DNA of 64,000 nt from Parafilimonas sp. (GCA_017856455.1 JAFMEZ010000002.1:1-64000), one strand, 5' to 3'. Positions 1 through 9,134 are shown, counted from the first letter of the stretch. Made by a program: numbers and translations. Notes: generated from the letters alone by a model not told the origin.

Positions 1-54
1 TAGAGCACCTGACTCATAATCAGGGGGTCCTTGGTTCAAGCCCAAGTGGGCCCA
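1..54 (+). tRNA. tRNA-Met (CAT), 5' end outside window
   Basis: The 3' two-thirds of a tRNA. The anticodon arm is a perfect 5-bp stem (8-12 with 20-24) around a 7-nt loop with anticodon CAT at 15-17. It is followed by a 5-nt variable loop, a T arm (30-34 with 42-46, loop TTCAAGC) and the 3' acceptor strand 47-53 with discriminator A54. CCA is not encoded. The acceptor 5' strand and most of the D arm lie before position 1. A CAT anticodon can also belong to tRNA-Ile2 read after lysidine modification; elongator Met is preferred from general resemblance only. Confidence 0.9.
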
Positions 55-60
55 CGTGAA

Positions 61-98
61 AAGAGGGTTTACGGCATAAAAACCGTTGACCCTTTTTC
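61..98 (+). terminator. Rho-independent terminator after tRNA-Met
   Basis: GGGT and ACGG on the left (65-74) pair with CCGT and ACCC on the right (83-92), with one internal mismatch and a G-T wobble. An 8-nt A-rich loop separates the arms and a run of five T follows at 93-97. It lies just after the tRNA. The flanking A and T runs mean it could also stop transcription of the minus-strand operon that ends at 135. Confidence 0.7.
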
Positions 99-134
99 TT
101 TAAAGAGGATTGACGCAGTATACCCCAGAAAAAA

Positions 135-785
135 CTACTGATGCTCAACTTGAAGACTTTTAATGTCTTCAATTAAATGATGCATCTCCAATCCGAGTGT
201 TCCATTGTATACACCCCTAATTCTTTTGGATTGATCAACTAAAATAATATGTTCAGTATGTAAGAATTCACTGCTATCCTTGCTAAATCCAATATTTTCT
301 TCAGCAAAGTAGGATTGCCTTGCCAGTTTATATATACTCGCTTTATCACCTGTTAGGAAATGCCAGTTTGGATTGCTGATGTCATTTTTAATCTTATAGT
401 TTTTTAAAACATGCGGTTTGTCTATCCAGGGAGTTACTGAATAAGATAACATCACGACGTTTGTATCAAGCTTAAATTCATCTCCAACAATTTTAAAATT
501 ACTCGTCATCACCGGACAAATGCTCCCGCAACTGGTAAAAATAAAATTCGCAATATGAATTTTATTGTTGAACACAGATTGGCTAATGATATTGCTATCT
601 TGATTTAAGAACGAAAAGCTATCAATCGTATGAGTAATTATCTTATCAACATCAGATTGATTTGAAATAAAAATGGGATCAAAGTCTGGTGAATTGTAGT
701 AGGGCAAATCAATGGTATCCTCCTTTTTTTCTTTACAGGAAAAAATGAAACTACTGATTAACAACAAAAACACTATCCGATACAT
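135..785 (-). CDS. SCO1/SenC family copper chaperone lipoprotein
   Basis: A 216-residue thioredoxin-fold protein of the SCO1/SenC family, which delivers copper to the CuA site of cytochrome c oxidase or acts as a periplasmic thiol redox protein. It has a lipoprotein signal with the lipidated Cys at residue 17, the copper-binding CxxxCP motif (Cys86 and Cys90) and the distal His of the family near residue 176 (FLHTEH). The start cannot be moved downstream without losing the signal peptide, so the 35-nt overlap with the preceding MORN-like gene is real. It is the last gene of a three-gene minus-strand operon. The family call is firm; the client oxidase is not in the window. Confidence 0.9.
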   Translation of the reverse strand: MYRIVFLLLISSFIFSCKEKKEDTIDLPYYNSPDFDPIFISNQSDVDKIITHTIDSFSFLNQDSNIISQSVFNNKIHIANFIFTSCGSICPVMTSNFKIVGDEFKLDTNVVMLSYSVTPWIDKPHVLKNYKIKNDISNPNWHFLTGDKASIYKLARQSYFAEENIGFSKDSSEFLHTEHIILVDQSKRIRGVYNGTLGLEMHHLIEDIKSLQVEHQ

Positions 786-1182
786 TCTTACAATTTTTTG
801 TTCCTAATAATCCAAATCTCTTACCTTCTAAGATGACATAATTAGCTCTGATCTTCCCATTTTCATACCACATCTTCTGAACCCCTTCTTCCTGACCATC
901 TTTGTAGTGTGCCAGATGAAACAAATTCCCGTTGTAATCCCATTCTTTCAATTCTCCTTCACATACATCATTTTTTGCCCAGTATTCTAAACGCTTGTTC
1001 CCATTATCCCAATATGCAATTTGCTTTCCATTTTTCATATCATTTCTAAACTCCCTGTACTCCATCAATTGATTATTGTTGTAAAACTTTTTATAAACAA
1101 CGAGTTTACCGATGACTTGCTCTTGTTTTTGTGAGCATGCGTAAAATGAAATAATCAGTATGACGAATAAAAAGTATTTCAT
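751..1182 (-). CDS. MORN-like (YwqK-type) repeat lipoprotein
   Basis: A 143-residue lipoprotein (lipobox Cys16) with YwqK/MORN-like repeats of the type 'YxNGxxxxxxxYxxG' in the middle (for example YWDNGNKRLEYW and WYENGKIRANY). It ends in a Cys-containing tail (GLLGTKNC) that I recognise as recurrent in similar Bacteroidota proteins but whose role is unknown to me. Its start overlaps the stop of the YHYH gene by one base (TAATG), and its end overlaps the start of the SCO gene by 35 nt, so the three are probably translated together. MORN-like repeats usually serve as surface or scaffold modules; the function here is not established. Confidence 0.75.
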   Translation of the reverse strand: MKYFLFVILIISFYACSQKQEQVIGKLVVYKKFYNNNQLMEYREFRNDMKNGKQIAYWDNGNKRLEYWAKNDVCEGELKEWDYNGNLFHLAHYKDGQEEGVQKMWYENGKIRANYVILEGKRFGLLGTKNCKNVSDSVFVVNQ

Positions 1183-1940
1183 TATTGCGAAACAGTTCCT
1201 GGGGTGCCATAAAATCCACTTCCATTTAAATAAGGCGCTTCATTCGTAAAATGATAGTGGTATGAGCCAGCTGGATAATCAATGGTTTTATGTGAATGAC
1301 CATGATAAACATCCAACATGCTATTGGTTACAATTGTACCATCTTCTTCCTGCGGACCATAAACAGGGAATCCATCCAATAAAAATCCCATTAAACCAGA
1401 TTTGGTGAATTTTATACTTGTCAAATACAAGGGCTCCACATGATAGTGATACATGCCAGATTGTTGAGGGTGGCCATAGTATTTATCAAAACTGGTGATC
1501 TCGTTGGTAAGTGGTTGACTTGGACCTGCATATTGGTTGAAAAAAACAACTCCATTTAGTGCAATTCCTATAGGGCCTAATGGAGTTGACTTATGAGCAG
1601 CATCCATTGTTGGATTGACAGGAATCTTGAACGTTCCAGATTGCTCGATGATTGAGTTAGGATTTTTATTAAAATTCACTCCACCAAATGTTGTACCACT
1701 GAAGGCTTCATACAACGCATTGTTGGTGGGGTAATAGGGACTTTTATGATCAGGTAAATTCTTTGTTTTGATGGTGATATATGTTCCATCGTTTGTTATA
1801 CTTGACGCACCATAAATTTTTAAATAGACAGCCGGAACGGTAAGATTTGAAGGAGAATCAGACGTAGTTGAACTGCTTTTACTACACCCAAATGATAAAA
1901 TCACTAAAAGAAGTGTAGAAATAAATTTTAATTGGTGCAT
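1182..1940 (-). CDS. YHYH domain lipoprotein
   Basis: A 252-residue lipoprotein (Cys19 after a hydrophobic leader, then a Ser/Thr-rich linker) with the YHYH domain. The signature YHYH occurs twice, at about residues 164-167 and 227-230, and a further His cluster HGHSH lies at 213-217. YHYH proteins are found in marine and soil bacteria; their biochemical role is not settled. First gene of an operon with a MORN-like lipoprotein and an SCO copper chaperone, so a metal-related periplasmic role is an attractive inference, not a demonstrated fact. The stop overlaps the next start by one base. Confidence 0.85.
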   Translation of the reverse strand: MHQLKFISTLLLVILSFGCSKSSSTTSDSPSNLTVPAVYLKIYGASSITNDGTYITIKTKNLPDHKSPYYPTNNALYEAFSGTTFGGVNFNKNPNSIIEQSGTFKIPVNPTMDAAHKSTPLGPIGIALNGVVFFNQYAGPSQPLTNEITSFDKYYGHPQQSGMYHYHVEPLYLTSIKFTKSGLMGFLLDGFPVYGPQEEDGTIVTNSMLDVYHGHSHKTIDYPAGSYHYHFTNEAPYLNGSGFYGTPGTVSQ

Positions 1941-1977
1941 AATACTATTGTTTGATTGATATAGTAATTAGACGTAT

Positions 1978-1985
1978 CAAAAATA
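1978..1985 (-). promoter_or_regulatory. Candidate -7 box for the YHYH-MORN-SCO operon
   Basis: TATTTTTG on the minus strand fits the Bacteroidota -7 consensus TAnnTTTG and sits 38 nt before the operon's first start codon. I see no good -33 TTTG. A 6-bp inverted repeat (CTTCGG at 1992-1997, CCGAAG at 2014-2019) lies where the -33 region would be. Confidence 0.35.
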
Positions 1986-2108
1986 TGCATCCTTCGGTAT
2001 AAATATTTTAATTCCGAAGAAGGATTCTCTTTGCACATACATCTAAATGAAGTATAACATCATTTTAACTATTTGAATATAAATTATCTTTAGTCTATAT
2101 TATTTAGT

Positions 2109-2921
2109 ATGGCAAAGTATATTTTCATTCTGCTTTTAAGCATATCTCCTTATTTAAAGGCGCAGAAAAATTATGATCATAAAGGAAGTCTGATCATCAT
2201 CGGTGGTGGAGAGATTACCAATGACATGTATGATTTGTTTGCCCAGAAGATTGGCGGAAAGGACCAGCGTGTTGTGTATATTCCTACTGCAACAGATGAT
2301 GAGTCATGGATCAAGGAGGGTAAGCATTTGGAAAAATTTACCAGTAGAGGGTTTACCAATTTGCAGACTGTTCATACGCGTGATCGTGCAAAAGCAAACC
2401 AATCCATTTTTCCCGAAATGATTAAAAATGCCAAAGGGGTTTTTCTGGGAGGAGGCGATCAGGAAAACTTATCAAAAATGTATGGCGGAACTGCAACACT
2501 GCAAGCATTGAATGAACTGCTTGATAGAGGGGGAGTGATTATGGGTACATCTGCAGGCGCTACCATCATGGGTTCAATTATGATTGGCGGAGATCATCGA
2601 AAGACGCCACATATCAAAAAAGATTTTAGCGAGGGATTCTCTTTCATGAAAAATACAGCTATTGATCAACATGTATTGGTTAGAAATCGCCAATTCGACT
2701 TAGTGCCTGTATTAGAAAAATATCCTCAAGCACTTGGAATAGCATTCGATGAAGCAACAGCAGGTGTCGTTGAAGGCGATAGTATCAAGGTAATTGGCAA
2801 ATCTTATATGTTGATTTTTGATCAAAATGATTGGAAAAAGCAACAACAAGAGTGGGGCAGGATTTACCAACCTTTTAAAATGTATGCACCCGGACAAGTA
2901 TTTTCTATAAGAAGAAACTAA
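2109..2921 (+). CDS. Cyanophycinase-like peptidase (family S51), secreted
   Basis: A 270-residue protein with an N-terminal signal peptide (cleavage likely after LKA) and the peptidase S51/cyanophycinase fold: an N-terminal IGGGE motif (31-35), FLGGGDQ at 112-118, the nucleophile elbow GTSAGA at 146-151 (Ser148) and a DQH motif with His188. Cyanophycinases split Asp-Arg dipeptides from cyanophycin; secreted forms in heterotrophs let cells use external cyanophycin, but other S51 members cleave alpha-aspartyl peptides. Its 3' end overlaps the convergent TonB receptor gene by 17 bases. No cyanophycin synthetase is visible nearby. Confidence 0.85.
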   Translation: MAKYIFILLLSISPYLKAQKNYDHKGSLIIIGGGEITNDMYDLFAQKIGGKDQRVVYIPTATDDESWIKEGKHLEKFTSRGFTNLQTVHTRDRAKANQSIFPEMIKNAKGVFLGGGDQENLSKMYGGTATLQALNELLDRGGVIMGTSAGATIMGSIMIGGDHRKTPHIKKDFSEGFSFMKNTAIDQHVLVRNRQFDLVPVLEKYPQALGIAFDEATAGVVEGDSIKVIGKSYMLIFDQNDWKKQQQEWGRIYQPFKMYAPGQVFSIRRN

Positions 2922-4929
2922 TAGAAGTTGTTATGGAGCGACCCATTTCATAAATACCCGATCCATGCGTTTTGTAAACAGTATTAGTGATATTGTTTAA
3001 GTAAAGATGTGCAGTAAAATGTTTGAAATTGAATTTAGAAAACATTGACACTACATTAAATCCAGGTGTACCATTTTTCCCAATTCTGATATCATCTTTA
3101 TCCCCTTGCGCCAATCGATACTGTGGATCTGCATGAGTGTAACTTATACCTATTTCATTCTTACCAAATGTATATGCAGAAATTAAATTGCAGGTTAGTG
3201 GTGGTATCCTTCTCAATGGTTCATTTCTTGTAATGCTTTGTCCATATAAATAAGTCAGGTTCCCTTTTATCAATAAATGTTTATTTGGATTGGATGTTAC
3301 AGATAGCTCAAGTCCCTTGATATATCCTTTGTCAATGTTTTCTTTCTCATATACATCGTATCCATTGATTTTTTGAGTTGTTTTAATACGTGTTATTAGA
3401 TCCCGAAGACCTGTTCTGAATACTGAAGCTTCTGCCTGAACACGTTTGTTGTAATATTTCAATCCAATTTCTGTATTCAGTGATTTTTCGGGTTGTAAAT
3501 TGTAATTGGGTTGCTCATACCTGAAATCAACAATTCCTAATGTTCCAAGGTCATCAATATTAGGAGCTCTGAATCCCTCAGAAATATTTCCGTAAACAAA
3601 AAGATTTTTCAATAACTCAACGCTACTCCCCAATTGAAATATCAATGCATTGGGGGATATATTTATTTTTCCAAGTGTGGTATCTTGAATGATGGCCTTG
3701 TATCGATTGTACCTTGTACCAGCTTCAATTTGAACTTTTTTCCATTTTATATGATGCAGATGGTAAAGGGAAATGCTTTGATATCTTGCTCCGTCGGGAT
3801 ACAATCCTCTCAATGATTTTATACTTCCATCTGCAACTGACTGATCTATTCTAGCACTGTTGATTAAATCACTATAGACATCAAACCCAGTATTAGTTCT
3901 CCATGATGTTGAGATATTATTTTTCAATTCACCTCCTATTCCTATGGTTCTTGCTACATCTTCCTCAGTTCTTAAAAGACTACTTCCGTTTTTTTGAAGT
4001 TTTCTTTTTTCATCAATTTTTTGTGTTGATGCAAAAAATTTTATCTCATCAAATATTGTTGATGTAAATTTCTTTGATAACTGTACATATCCCAAAGACC
4101 GATGAATAGGGGTAGAAGAATTCAATTTGAAATTTTCATAAACATATTTATAGAACACTGGCACATCAGGTTGTTGGAGTGTTTGGTAGGCAGATTTAAG
4201 TAACCATCCTTTACCTAAGTTGAACATGGCTTTGAAATGCTGGCTCGTTTCGTTATAACCAGAAGGAGATTGTTTCCCAATAGTTCCTCCACCAATAAGA
4301 TCACCAAATTGCTTAAAGCCTGCACTGGCTTGAATGGAAAACATTTTGCCTTGATAGCCAATGCTAGGTCTGATTGACTTCTCCATATTTCTATTGGTGT
4401 AACGGGCATTTAATCTTCCATTCCACTTAGGATGATCAGAAAACGATAGTTGGTTAGATGCTATATGAATTACACCAGTTAGTGCATCGCTTCCATATTG
4501 AACTGCACCACTGCCTTTTAAAATTTCAATGCGATCAACCAGATCGGGCTCTATCAGATTCATATATTGATTGGGTCCATATCTAAATATTGAGTTGTTC
4601 AATCGAATTCCATCGACTACAATCAATGCCTGATTGCCGGTTAATCCACGAATAAATGGAGATCCTCCACCATGATTTGATTTTTGAATCATCAAGCCAG
4701 GCAGAAACATCATGCTTTCTGGCAATGTTCTGGCGTTATTCTGTTCTAATTCAGATTTTTTTATCACTTGAATAGAATAGGGAAGTTGCTGAATTGTTGA
4801 TTTTTGTTTAAAGGATTGTATGGTTACTTCCTCTAATGATTTAAGCGAATCTTTATTCCATTGCGCACTAGAAGGCTGGTGAAATAAAAGGCCGACAATA
4901 AGTATGCAGAAAAATCTAGTCAACATCAA
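2905..4929 (-). CDS. TonB-dependent outer-membrane receptor
   Basis: A 674-residue receptor with signal peptide (cleavage near SSA-Q), a plug domain (about 30-160, with PGLMIQ, FIRGL and VDGIRLN motifs) and a 22-strand-type barrel ending in a C-terminal Phe typical of outer-membrane beta-barrels. It lacks the N-terminal carboxypeptidase-like domain of SusC proteins and has no SusD partner, so polysaccharide import is unlikely. The plug and a barrel motif FRAPNIDDL resemble receptors for haem, siderophores or cobalamin; the substrate cannot be decided from sequence alone. Convergent with, and slightly overlapping, the cyanophycinase gene. Confidence 0.9.
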   Translation of the reverse strand: MMLTRFFCILIVGLLFHQPSSAQWNKDSLKSLEEVTIQSFKQKSTIQQLPYSIQVIKKSELEQNNARTLPESMMFLPGLMIQKSNHGGGSPFIRGLTGNQALIVVDGIRLNNSIFRYGPNQYMNLIEPDLVDRIEILKGSGAVQYGSDALTGVIHIASNQLSFSDHPKWNGRLNARYTNRNMEKSIRPSIGYQGKMFSIQASAGFKQFGDLIGGGTIGKQSPSGYNETSQHFKAMFNLGKGWLLKSAYQTLQQPDVPVFYKYVYENFKLNSSTPIHRSLGYVQLSKKFTSTIFDEIKFFASTQKIDEKRKLQKNGSSLLRTEEDVARTIGIGGELKNNISTSWRTNTGFDVYSDLINSARIDQSVADGSIKSLRGLYPDGARYQSISLYHLHHIKWKKVQIEAGTRYNRYKAIIQDTTLGKINISPNALIFQLGSSVELLKNLFVYGNISEGFRAPNIDDLGTLGIVDFRYEQPNYNLQPEKSLNTEIGLKYYNKRVQAEASVFRTGLRDLITRIKTTQKINGYDVYEKENIDKGYIKGLELSVTSNPNKHLLIKGNLTYLYGQSITRNEPLRRIPPLTCNLISAYTFGKNEIGISYTHADPQYRLAQGDKDDIRIGKNGTPGFNVVSMFSKFNFKHFTAHLYLNNITNTVYKTHGSGIYEMGRSITTSISFFL

Positions 4930-4977
4930 CTGCAGAAAATTTCCTCAAGTTAAATAAAATGAAATAAATTTATAGAT

Positions 4978-6066
4978 ATGAAAAAACTAATCATTGTTAT
5001 CTTTTTGTTTACATGTATCAAAACAATTGGACAAGATACTGATCAAAAATTCATCATCATAACAACAGATGGATTGCGTTGGCATGAAGTATTTAAGGGG
5101 ATGGATTCATTGATTGCAATCGACAAAAAATTTAATCAGGGGGATAGTCTGGGTTTATTCAAATCGTATTGGTCAAATGATGTCGAAAAGAGAAGATCAT
5201 TGTTGATGCCATTCTTTTGGAGTACAGTGAAAGCAACTGGACAGTTGTATGGTAACCGCTTACTTGGTAGTAAAGTTGATAATGAAAATCCTTATTGGTT
5301 TTCTTATCCAGGCTATAGTGAATTGTTAACTGGACAAGTTGATACGCTTATCAATTCAAATGATTTCCCACCCAATCCTTATGAAAATATTTTAGAGCAT
5401 TTCAATAAAAAGCCATCGTATAAGAATCGAGTTGCAGCTTTTGCATCTTGGAATGCTTTTGACAGAATTCTAAATGAAAAGAGAAGTGGCTTTCCAGTAA
5501 TCAATGCATTTGATGATAATAAAGTAGCGCTTGATAATCATTCGATGAAATTGATTCATGAAATGGTTGAAACGGGATTCAAGCCTTTTGGGAGCAGTGA
5601 GATCCTGGATGTGTTTACGCATTTTCAGGCAAGGACGTATTTAAAAGAAAAAAAACCGAAGGCCTTTTTTATCTCTTATGGTGATACCGATGAATGGGCA
5701 CATCATGCATACTATAAATATTATATAGAAGCTATTCATCAATTTGATGCGTGGGTAAAGGAATTATGGGAATATGTTCAGACTGATCCCTTTTACAAAG
5801 ACAAGACAACTTTGCTCATTACTACAGATCATGGAAGAGGCAATCTGAAAAAAGAGGAATGGACCTCCCACGGGCAGTCGGTTCCAGATGCACATGAAAC
5901 ATGGTTTGTATTATTAGGCCCCAAAGTAAAACCATTAGGAGAAATTAAGGCTGAGCACCAGTATTATCAGAAACAACTTATTCCAACACTATCCAATCTT
6001 ATTGGAGAGTCATTTAAGCCATCTCATCACATTGCAGAGGAAATTCAAATTCCAATGAGGAAGTAG
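4978..6066 (+). CDS. Alkaline phosphatase-superfamily hydrolase, secreted
   Basis: A 362-residue secreted enzyme of the alkaline phosphatase / nucleotide pyrophosphatase superfamily. The two-metal site is recognisable: Asp31 in TTDG, a probable Ser nucleophile at 114 (YPGYSELLTG), GDTDEWAHH (235-243), TTDHGRG (282-288) and SHG (297-299). The signal peptide ends near TIGQ. The family includes phosphodiesterases, phosphoglycerate mutases and sulfatases; no CxPSR sulfatase motif is present, so a phosphatase or phosphodiesterase is more likely. Divergent from the TonB receptor with about 48 bp between start codons, so the two may share a control region. Confidence 0.8.
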   Translation: MKKLIIVIFLFTCIKTIGQDTDQKFIIITTDGLRWHEVFKGMDSLIAIDKKFNQGDSLGLFKSYWSNDVEKRRSLLMPFFWSTVKATGQLYGNRLLGSKVDNENPYWFSYPGYSELLTGQVDTLINSNDFPPNPYENILEHFNKKPSYKNRVAAFASWNAFDRILNEKRSGFPVINAFDDNKVALDNHSMKLIHEMVETGFKPFGSSEILDVFTHFQARTYLKEKKPKAFFISYGDTDEWAHHAYYKYYIEAIHQFDAWVKELWEYVQTDPFYKDKTTLLITTDHGRGNLKKEEWTSHGQSVPDAHETWFVLLGPKVKPLGEIKAEHQYYQKQLIPTLSNLIGESFKPSHHIAEEIQIPMRK

Positions 6067-6068
6067 AT

Positions 6069-8975
6069 TTATTTCTTTTGAAGAAATGCCAAGAGATCTG
6101 CCATCTCTTGATGCGACATACTACCTTCCAGGCCCTCCATCATCAGGGAATTCCCCATAGAACTCATTTTTTTCATATCCCTCTTATTAATATTGACTTT
6201 CTCACCACCCATTTTTTTGATTGATACAAATTGATCATTCTCTGTATCTACAATGCCAACATGTATAGTTCCATCTTTTGTTTCGACTCGGTGACTGATG
6301 TACTGTGTATTGACAGCTGCATTGGGATCCAAAATTTCGTGCATGATAGACTCCTTGCTTTTGCGATTGATTTCGGTTAGAACCGGACCTACTTCTTGAC
6401 CGATGTTTCCGTATTTGTGACAATTGCTGCAAATCGCTTGAAACACCTGTTGTCCATTATTTGGATTGCCTTTGAGTGCAAGGGCGGGTTTCATTTTTTC
6501 GATCACATCTTTTCTGCTGATGATTTCTTCATCAGAGAATAATTTTTTTGCACGGCTTTTTATACTTACATCTTCTGTCCAAGCAATCAGCATTCTTCTT
6601 CTCTCCAAATCAAAATTCATTTCTCCGATTTTGATTTGGCCTTTTTCTAATGCAGTCAGCAATGCATCGTGGTGTGTATCGATGTACAGTAATAAGTCGC
6701 TTGCATATCTTCTTGTACTCGGACTCAATTCATTCCACATGGATATTACCCGTGTTCCGATTTCTTTCTCCTTGTATTTTGACAATTGCAGGAGTGCCTG
6801 TTCCTGTATTTTCAATGGTTGATTGTTATGCAGGCAGGAAAACAATGCATTTGACTTTTCCTTGTAAGGCAGCAATGCAAGGATAGACAGCTGTTTCAAT
6901 CTTTCTTCTTCGGATAGGGATATATCGTTTACTTTTTGGATCGCTTTATTGCTGTATGTAATGAAAAGTTGAGATGGGGGAAGATGGAAGCGGTTTCTAA
7001 GTTTAGTAATTTCAGGAACAATGGCAATATCCATAGACTCCATATTATTTAGCAAAGAATCAATTGTTGTGCTTTTCAAAACCGATTCTCCCTTGTTCAA
7101 CTGTTCGATGATCTCTTTTGTTTCAGGAATGCCCAATGCATTTTCTTTGATGGAAGTCAACATGTTTTCAATTGCAAAAGCAGAGTCATTCAATTGTAAC
7201 GCAATGGATGCCAGCAATGTTGATTGATTTTTTTGGTTGACCAACAAATTGAAAGCTTCTAATGGAAAATGTTTCACGGCAAGCGTTTTGGCTGCAATAT
7301 TCCATTTGTCATCTGCAGGTTGGTTTAGTGATTGTACTATCTGCTCTTTGTATATGTTGATGTTTTCTTTTGGAATGAAACTTACACTCAATGCGGCCTG
7401 CATGCGTACTCTTGTTTCCTCATCTTGGAGTGATTTGATTAATTGCTCAACAACTCTTTGGTCATGCGTAAAGTCTTCGGATATGATCAATGCATTTTCT
7501 CTGATACCTGCTGATGCGTCTTGCATGGCTTTCAATAATATGTCAGTCCCTAGTTTCCCTACTGATTGCAGTATCCAAAGTGCATGCAGTTTGGACATCG
7601 GTTGATTTCCTTCGGTCATTTTTTTCAATGCATTCAATCCTTCATTTGAGATACCTCTCTCAATCAATTTTCTTTGCGCAGTTTTTCTGTACCACGCATT
7701 TCTATGTGAGAGATAATTCAGACAATTCTTTTCATCCTCAAAGGAAATAGATTGAGTAGAAGCTGTATTTGAGCCAGGGTAGATTTTATAAATTCTTCCC
7801 TTGTCTTTTCCAGCATTGATATCGAGCGTTTTCTCCATTTCATCCGGAATCCATTCCGGATGTTCAATCACATCGCGGTACATGTCAATCAAGTACATGT
7901 TGCCGTCTGGCCCTACTTCAAGATTTACTGGACGTGAAGATCGATCGGATGTTGCAAGAAATTCTTTTTCCTTGAACAAACGTACAGCTTTGAAAGCTGA
8001 TTGATCTTTTTTGATTTTATCTACATGCACCAGATTTAATACAACATCATTTACCCAAACAGTTTGATCATATTTTTTACCCCAGGACCCGCCGTCATAA
8101 TAGGTGATGCCACATGAACCTGAGAAGTATCCTGATTGTTCAGGGTGATTAAGTCTTGTTGCTTGTTCACCAATGGGGTAAACTCTTGCGAGTCCATTTT
8201 CTTCATGATCTGAAATATTTTGCAATGTATGGTCTACCAATAAACTTCTTCCTTCAATATATCGCTCAGGGAAAACGATTTGTGAAGTATGTGTAAGATT
8301 ATGTGTTCCAAAAATTCTTCCAAATTCATCCATCGCTAAACCAAATCCTCCCGAAGACTCGCCAATGATTTCAATTTTCTTTTTCTTGATATTAAATCGA
8401 AAATCTTTTCCCCTGAGGTCAATGCTGTTATTTTCATCTCCCCACCAGAATGGTTTTCCGTCGTTTCCACCATTGGCTGCATAAATCCAATTGTCAATGC
8501 CATAGGTCAGTCCATTGTAATTGTGTTGAAGATTGCCTGTTGAAAATCCTCCCATCAGCGTATCTATCTGTTCAACCTGCTCATCATTGTTTTCATCTAT
8601 GCAGTATAGTAAATAGGGAGGTGCAGCTACCAATATTCCTTTTTCGTATGGCATGAAGGATGTTGCCATATTTAAGTTGGATGCATAAGTTTTTGAAAGG
8701 TCCATTTTCCTATCATGGTTGGTGTCTTTCAGTAACAGGATTTTGCTTGGGGCGTCTTCTAGCGGATAGCCAGGCATTTCAAGTACAAGCATATTCCCTT
8801 GATCATTGAATGCAATATCAACGGGGTCTTTGATCAGCGGTTCGCTTGCAATGAGCTCTATGTTGAAATCATCTGCCAATTCAAATCCTGGTAATAATGT
8901 TTGTTTTGTTTTGCAGCTGTTGATTCCCGTTAGTACGAGTAAAGAAAACAGCAAGTTGAATGATTTGCATTTCAT
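6069..8975 (-). CDS. PVC-type haem c / beta-propeller / HEAT-repeat lipoprotein
   Basis: A roughly 968-residue multidomain lipoprotein. After a lipobox (GINSC) comes a six-bladed-propeller-like 'membrane-bound dehydrogenase' domain (about 30-400, with DIAFNDQG, MYLIDMYRDV), then an alpha-helical HEAT-like region (about 410-750), then a C-terminal cytochrome c module with the haem motif CSNCH near residue 845 and a distal Met-rich helix. Such proteins are common in Planctomycetes and Verrucomicrobia and occur in Bacteroidota; they are suspected periplasmic dehydrogenases acting on sugars. The Met at 8975 is preferred to one 30 nt upstream because it gives a proper lipoprotein signal. Convergent, 2 bases from the phosphatase gene. 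Confidence 0.85.
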   Translation of the reverse strand: MKCKSFNLLFSLLVLTGINSCKTKQTLLPGFELADDFNIELIASEPLIKDPVDIAFNDQGNMLVLEMPGYPLEDAPSKILLLKDTNHDRKMDLSKTYASNLNMATSFMPYEKGILVAAPPYLLYCIDENNDEQVEQIDTLMGGFSTGNLQHNYNGLTYGIDNWIYAANGGNDGKPFWWGDENNSIDLRGKDFRFNIKKKKIEIIGESSGGFGLAMDEFGRIFGTHNLTHTSQIVFPERYIEGRSLLVDHTLQNISDHEENGLARVYPIGEQATRLNHPEQSGYFSGSCGITYYDGGSWGKKYDQTVWVNDVVLNLVHVDKIKKDQSAFKAVRLFKEKEFLATSDRSSRPVNLEVGPDGNMYLIDMYRDVIEHPEWIPDEMEKTLDINAGKDKGRIYKIYPGSNTASTQSISFEDEKNCLNYLSHRNAWYRKTAQRKLIERGISNEGLNALKKMTEGNQPMSKLHALWILQSVGKLGTDILLKAMQDASAGIRENALIISEDFTHDQRVVEQLIKSLQDEETRVRMQAALSVSFIPKENINIYKEQIVQSLNQPADDKWNIAAKTLAVKHFPLEAFNLLVNQKNQSTLLASIALQLNDSAFAIENMLTSIKENALGIPETKEIIEQLNKGESVLKSTTIDSLLNNMESMDIAIVPEITKLRNRFHLPPSQLFITYSNKAIQKVNDISLSEEERLKQLSILALLPYKEKSNALFSCLHNNQPLKIQEQALLQLSKYKEKEIGTRVISMWNELSPSTRRYASDLLLYIDTHHDALLTALEKGQIKIGEMNFDLERRRMLIAWTEDVSIKSRAKKLFSDEEIISRKDVIEKMKPALALKGNPNNGQQVFQAICSNCHKYGNIGQEVGPVLTEINRKSKESIMHEILDPNAAVNTQYISHRVETKDGTIHVGIVDTENDQFVSIKKMGGEKVNINKRDMKKMSSMGNSLMMEGLEGSMSHQEMADLLAFLQKK

Positions 8976-9134
8976 GTGAATCAATATTAGAGGGCTGTAC
9001 AGCAATTTATTGAAAATTATTTTTAAAAGATATTTTGTGGAGGTTTTGGTTACGCTGTCTGTATTTGTATAAAATCATCTGTCTTGCCAACAATCATCAT
9101 ATAGTGGATGCACCAAATCATTGCAAATTGCAAT

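Noticed and set aside
1..54. tRNA-Ile2 instead of tRNA-Met
   Set aside because: The CAT anticodon is compatible, but the identity elements in the acceptor 5' strand are outside the window; Met is only the more likely reading.
8976..9005. Upstream ATG for the haem lipoprotein
   Set aside because: The extra 10 residues are hydrophobic and precede a second, complete lipoprotein signal; the later Met gives the standard basic-hydrophobic-Cys layout.
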